Of a stretch of DNA of 64,000 nucleotides, positions 61,023 through 64,000 are shown in pieces. Numbering within the stretch: the first letter of the stretch is position 1; every line of letters begins with the position of its first letter. The stretch lies in contig JBNKOE010000023.1 in assembly GCA_050294475.1 (NCBI GenBank), positions 186,001 to 250,000 on the forward strand. The letters are read 5' to 3'. A program made the position numbers and the translations under genes. The notes under the pieces are model-generated. The model ran no database searches, was not told where the DNA came from, and saw only the letters and a list, made by a program, of their open reading frames with translations. This DNA comes from Thalassobellus sp050294475 (GTDB lineage: Bacteria > Bacteroidota > Bacteroidia > Flavobacteriales > Flavobacteriaceae).

Positions 61023-61218
61023 TTTATTTATGTTTATTTTGTCTTGATATAAAACCCTTCGACTGCGCTCAGGATAAACCAAGCCAAAAAATCAAATCAA
61101 TCTGATGAAATTCCTGCGGAATATTCGCTTTTCGGAATTACGAGCTTGAAGTTTCGCTTCGCATCTTCATTCCTTTGCTCATTATTTCTGCAGATTGATG
61201 TTTCCGATTTCATCGGAA
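61023..61218. repeat. ~190 bp intergenic element, copy 2 (trpD/trpG)
   Basis: Near-identical to 59700-59885 and in the same orientation. The surrounding 328-base gap holds nothing else that I can support. Confidence 0.85.
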
Positions 61219-61292
61219 TTTAGGGTTCGATTTTTTGTTATTTTCCTTTTATTCTAACTAATATCTTGTTTACTTCAACCATCAACCATCAA

Positions 61293-61859
61293 CTAACTAT
61301 TAATCCAATTTTCTAAAATTTTCTTACCATCAGGTGTTAATACCGATTCTGGGTGATATTGTACACCTTTTACATCGTATTCTTTATGTCTTAATGACAT
61401 GACTTGTCCGTTTGCATCAAAAGATGTAGCTTCTAAACTATCTGGTAAATTAGCATTTACAACCCAAGAATGATATCGTCCTACTTCGATGTTTTTTTCT
61501 AAGCCATTAAATATAGCTTCATCATCAACACATATGGTTACATTGGTTGCTACACCATGATAAACATCGTCTAAATTAACAAGCGATCCTCCAAATACCT
61601 CACCAATAGCTTGTTGCCCTAAACAAACACCTAGGATGCTTTTTGTTGGCGCGTATTTTTTTATAATAGCTTTTAATAAACCAGCTTCATCTGGTATACC
61701 TGGACCTGGAGATAATACAATTTTATCAAAAGGTTCTACATCCTCCAAAGCTAATTTGTCGTTTCTTACAACGGTAACATCACAATTTAAATCTTCTAAA
61801 TAATGTACAAGATTGTAAGTGAAGCTATCGTAATTGTCTATAACTAATATTTTTTTCAT
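61293..61859 (-). CDS. trpG: Anthranilate synthase glutamine amidotransferase subunit
   Basis: 188 residues, class I amidotransferase. Cys nucleophile in GVCLGQQAIGE, catalytic His/Glu in VQYHPESVLTPDG; VIDNYDSFTYNLVHYL start. Delivers ammonia from glutamine to TrpE. Starts 2 bases after the trpE stop. It could also serve PabB; the operon favours Trp. Confidence 0.94.
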   Translation of the reverse strand: MKKILVIDNYDSFTYNLVHYLEDLNCDVTVVRNDKLALEDVEPFDKIVLSPGPGIPDEAGLLKAIIKKYAPTKSILGVCLGQQAIGEVFGGSLVNLDDVYHGVATNVTICVDDEAIFNGLEKNIEVGRYHSWVVNANLPDSLEATSFDANGQVMSLRHKEYDVKGVQYHPESVLTPDGKKILENWINS

Positions 61860-61861
61860 TT

Positions 61862-63268
61862 TTATATATCTTCGGCTAATTTAATAGCTTTGGTTAATGC
61901 TCCTAGTTTATTATAAACTTCTTGTAATTCGTTTTCTTGATTGGATTTAGACACTAAACCAGCACCTGCTTGCCAATTTAGTTTGTAATTCTTGCTTAAA
62001 AAGGTTCTAATCATGATGGCGTGATTAAAATTACCATCGAAATCCATGAATCCAATAGCGCCTCCGTAATAACCACGGCTTGTTTTTTCATATTGTTCGA
62101 TAAGTTGCATGGCTCTGTGCTTTGGCGCGCCACTTAATGTACCTGCAGGAAATGTATCTGCCACCACTTGCATGGTTGAGGTTTCTTTATGTTTTTGTCC
62201 TGTAACTTTACTTACTAAATGTATAACATGCGAGAAAAATTGAACTTCGCGATAGGTAACTACTTTTACCTGACTACCGTGACGACTTAAATCGTTTCTG
62301 GCTAAATCGACAAGCATCACGTGTTCGGCATTTTCTTTGTCGTCTTTTTTTAGTTTTTCTGCTAAAATTTCATCTTTATGTTCATCTCCGGTTCTTTTAA
62401 AAGTTCCTGCAATAGGATGTATTTCGGCTAAACCATCATCTACAATAAGTTGTGCTTCAGGAGAGCTTCCAAAGATTTTGAAATCGCCATAATCAAAATA
62501 GAATAAGTAAGGAGAAGGGTTAATGCTTCTTAATGCACGATATACATTGAAATCGTCTCCTGTAAATTCTTGAGAAAAACGTCTTGATAATACCAATTGG
62601 AAAACATCTCCGCGTTGACAGTGCTTTCTAGCTAATTCAACTTGTTTTCTAAACTCATCATCGGTTAGGTTTGAGTTAATGTCTCCTTTTGAATTAAAGT
62701 TATAAGATGCAAAATTCTGAACGTTTATAAGCTTATCAATGTCATGAATGTTATTTTCGGTGTCTTGGTAACAGTGAGCAAAAATATAGGCTTCATTTTT
62801 AAAATGATTAATGGCAATAATATTTTTATAAACAGTATAATAAAGATCTGGTATAACAACAGAGTTATTTTTTTTGCTAATTTCTACATCTTCAAAATAT
62901 CTAACAGCATCATAGGCAGTATATCCAAAAATACCATTATTAATGAATTTGAAGTTTTCTTCAGTTTTTACATCAAATCGTTTTGTGAATTTATGAATTT
63001 CTTCGGCAACATTAACGTCTTTAGTAATGTTTAAGTTTGTTGAACTGCCATCAGGAAATGTTTGAGTAATAACCTCATTTTCAACCTTTATTGTAGCAAT
63101 AGGGTTAAAACAGATGTATGAGAAGTTTTTATGACTTCTGTGGTAATCACCACTTTCTAAAAGAATACTATTAGGATATTTGTCACGTATTTTATAATAT
63201 ACAGAAACAGGTGTAATAGTATCTGTTAAGATTTTTTTGTGGTGTGTATAAAGACTAAATTTTTCCAT
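61862..63268 (-). CDS. trpE: Anthranilate synthase component I
   Basis: 468 residues. Feedback-tryptophan motif LLESGDYH near the N-terminus and the chorismate core with FKRTGDEHKDEILAEKLKKDDKENAEHVMLVDLARNDLSRHG, DTFPAGTLSGAPKHRAMQLI, and RGYYGGAIGFMDFDG. Makes anthranilate from chorismate. First structural gene behind the leader peptide and terminator. Confidence 0.96.
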   Translation of the reverse strand: MEKFSLYTHHKKILTDTITPVSVYYKIRDKYPNSILLESGDYHRSHKNFSYICFNPIATIKVENEVITQTFPDGSSTNLNITKDVNVAEEIHKFTKRFDVKTEENFKFINNGIFGYTAYDAVRYFEDVEISKKNNSVVIPDLYYTVYKNIIAINHFKNEAYIFAHCYQDTENNIHDIDKLINVQNFASYNFNSKGDINSNLTDDEFRKQVELARKHCQRGDVFQLVLSRRFSQEFTGDDFNVYRALRSINPSPYLFYFDYGDFKIFGSSPEAQLIVDDGLAEIHPIAGTFKRTGDEHKDEILAEKLKKDDKENAEHVMLVDLARNDLSRHGSQVKVVTYREVQFFSHVIHLVSKVTGQKHKETSTMQVVADTFPAGTLSGAPKHRAMQLIEQYEKTSRGYYGGAIGFMDFDGNFNHAIMIRTFLSKNYKLNWQAGAGLVSKSNQENELQEVYNKLGALTKAIKLAEDI

Positions 63269-63282
63269 TTTATGTTTTTAAT

Positions 63283-63302
63283 ATTTCCGCTAAAGCGAAA
63301 AT
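63283..63302. repeat. Degenerate REP-like palindrome ATTTCCGC-TAAA-GCGAAAAT
   Basis: 15 bases upstream of the trpE start, in the leader downstream of the terminator. One mismatch in the stem. Confidence 0.5.
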
Positions 63303-63319
63303 GAAAATTATTTTAACAC

Positions 63320-63353
63320 AAAAAAGGCTTGTCGTGAATGACAAGCCTTTTTT
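63320..63353 (-). terminator. trp operon leader terminator (attenuator)
   Basis: 14-base perfect stem AAAAAAGGCTTGTC / GACAAGCCTTTTTT with a 6-base loop, read on the minus strand between the leader peptide and trpE. The loop and stem base (63332-63338) can pair instead with TCGTGAA at 63387-63393, a possible antiterminator. Confidence 0.85.
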
Positions 63354-63396
63354 ATATTTTGAGTTTTAAATATACTAAGATTTTACTTCACGAACG

Positions 63397-63444
63397 TTAG
63401 TTTCGAAAGCACCACCACCAAGTATTATTTAAAATTGTTTTCAT
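63397..63444 (-). CDS. trpL: trp leader peptide MKTILNNTWWWCFRN
   Basis: A 15-codon ORF from ATG 63444 to TAA 63397-63399 with three consecutive Trp codons. It is followed by a CTTTCGAA / TTCGTGAAG stem, a terminator and then trpE, the classic layout for ribosome-mediated attenuation. Ribosomes that stall at the Trp codons when charged tRNA-Trp is short should allow the antiterminator to form. Confidence 0.85.
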   Translation of the reverse strand: MKTILNNTWWWCFRN

Positions 63445-63463
63445 ATTTTGTTTTTTACTGGTT

Positions 63464-63494
63464 CAAATATAGAAATGAAAATATAATTACACAA
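63464..63494 (-). promoter_or_regulatory. trp operon promoter (TTG, 20-base spacer, TATATTTG)
   Basis: On the minus strand -33 TTG (63492-63494) and -7 TATATTTG (63464-63471), with the leader peptide ATG 20 bases beyond. Good match to the Bacteroidota consensus. Confidence 0.7.
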
Positions 63495-63659
63495 TACTTT
63501 GGTTTGTTTTTTATACAAAAGTTTGTTAAAGTGTTTTTTGTACAATATGCTTTAGTTTATTTTTATGATTATGAAACATCCATAATTAAACCTTGATACT
63601 CAAGAAAATGATTAAATGGATGTTACATGTGACCAATAAAAAATAGTATGTATAAACAC

Positions 63660-64000
63660 ATGAAATTAAGAATCTTATTTTTTGTCATTCTTATAATGGT
63701 TAGCTGTAAAGACAAAAAATCAACTTCAGAGATAGCTGTTAAAACTACTGAAGCTTCAATCATTGATAATACTATTGTAAAGGATATTGAATTAGAAGTT
63801 TATGATTTCAATGGTTTTAAAAAGTTTTTAAATAAGAAGGATGATACTGTTTATGTAATTAATTTCTGGGCAACTTGGTGCGCACCCTGCGTAAAAGAGT
63901 TGCCATCATTTGAAAAATTAAACACGAAATATGCTAATAAAAATGTGAAGGTAATTTTAGTAAGTTTAGATTTTCCGCATTTATATGATACAAAGTTGAA
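63660..64000 (+). CDS. TlpA-family thioredoxin-like lipoprotein (runs off the right edge)
   Basis: The first ~113 residues are present. Lipoprotein signal MKLRILFFVILIMVSC, a Thr/Ser spacer, then the thioredoxin fold with WATWCAPCVKELPSF (CAPC). A Met four codons upstream (63648) is an alternative start; the second gives a tighter signal. Divergent from the trp promoter. Probably a periplasmic disulfide reductase; the C-terminal part is missing. Confidence 0.85.
   Translation, partial: MKLRILFFVILIMVSCKDKKSTSEIAVKTTEASIIDNTIVKDIELEVYDFNGFKKFLNKKDDTVYVINFWATWCAPCVKELPSFEKLNTKYANKNVKVILVSLDFPHLYDTKL

Overview
The window looks like about 64 kb of chromosome from a member of the Flavobacteriaceae (Bacteroidota). 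The evidence is low GC, many genes preceded by the Bacteroidota promoter box TAnnTTTG instead of a strong Shine-Dalgarno, a TonB-dependent receptor with lipoprotein transport partners, paired DUF4252 genes behind an ECF sigma factor, and typical family content (DUF3810, KTSC/J-domain protein, peptidase-associated lipoproteins). The species cannot be named from sequence alone. No rRNA, tRNA, CRISPR array, phage or complete insertion sequence was seen.

Layout. 0-1 kb: 5' part of rmuC. 1-7 kb: vitamin B12 uptake locus, with btuF-btuC-btuD leftward and, divergently, a 35-residue membrane ORF, a cobalamin riboswitch and a btuB-like receptor, followed by a DUF71/COG2102 ATP pyrophosphatase. 7-18 kb: S41 protease, ECF sigma/DUF4252 operon, purB, c-type haem protein, glycosyltransferase, ABC-F ATPase. 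17.8-20.6 kb: an arsR-controlled operon (redox protein, DUF318 permease, ArsF-like, ArsG-like) with two matching operator palindromes. 20.8-27.4 kb: TlpA-like protein, sirtuin, TrmH, two carboxypeptidase-regulatory-like proteins, DEAD-box helicase with a long structured leader.

27.5-36.8 kb is an accessory island. Single genes or gene pairs (two small proteins, a YobI-type P-loop NTPase of 1227 residues, a membrane protein, a secreted 13-residue-repeat protein) lie between copies of a ~330 bp repeat. Units are bounded by short inverted repeats beginning GTT and ending AAC, and the repeat carries an attC-like fold. Further partial copies are at 36.7 and 49.7 kb. 36.9-42.6 kb: LysR regulator and hutHUI histidine degradation. 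42.7-49.6 kb: beta-helix lipoprotein, a Panacea-type toxin-antitoxin module with several very small ORFs, and a marR operon with two serine hydrolases. 49.8-55.7 kb: M48 protease, RNA methyltransferases, DUF3810, pepD, TrmL, DUF805.

55.9-63.5 kb: a leftward trp operon (leader peptide with three Trp codons, terminator, trpE-G-D-C-F/B-A). It is invaded by repeats. Two near-identical ~190 bp elements separate trpG/trpD and trpD/trpC, a small palindrome has removed the trpF stop codon so that trpF and trpB form one frame, and a frameshifted GIY-YIG nuclease gene flanked by palindromes sits between trpB and trpA. The window ends in a second TlpA-like lipoprotein gene.
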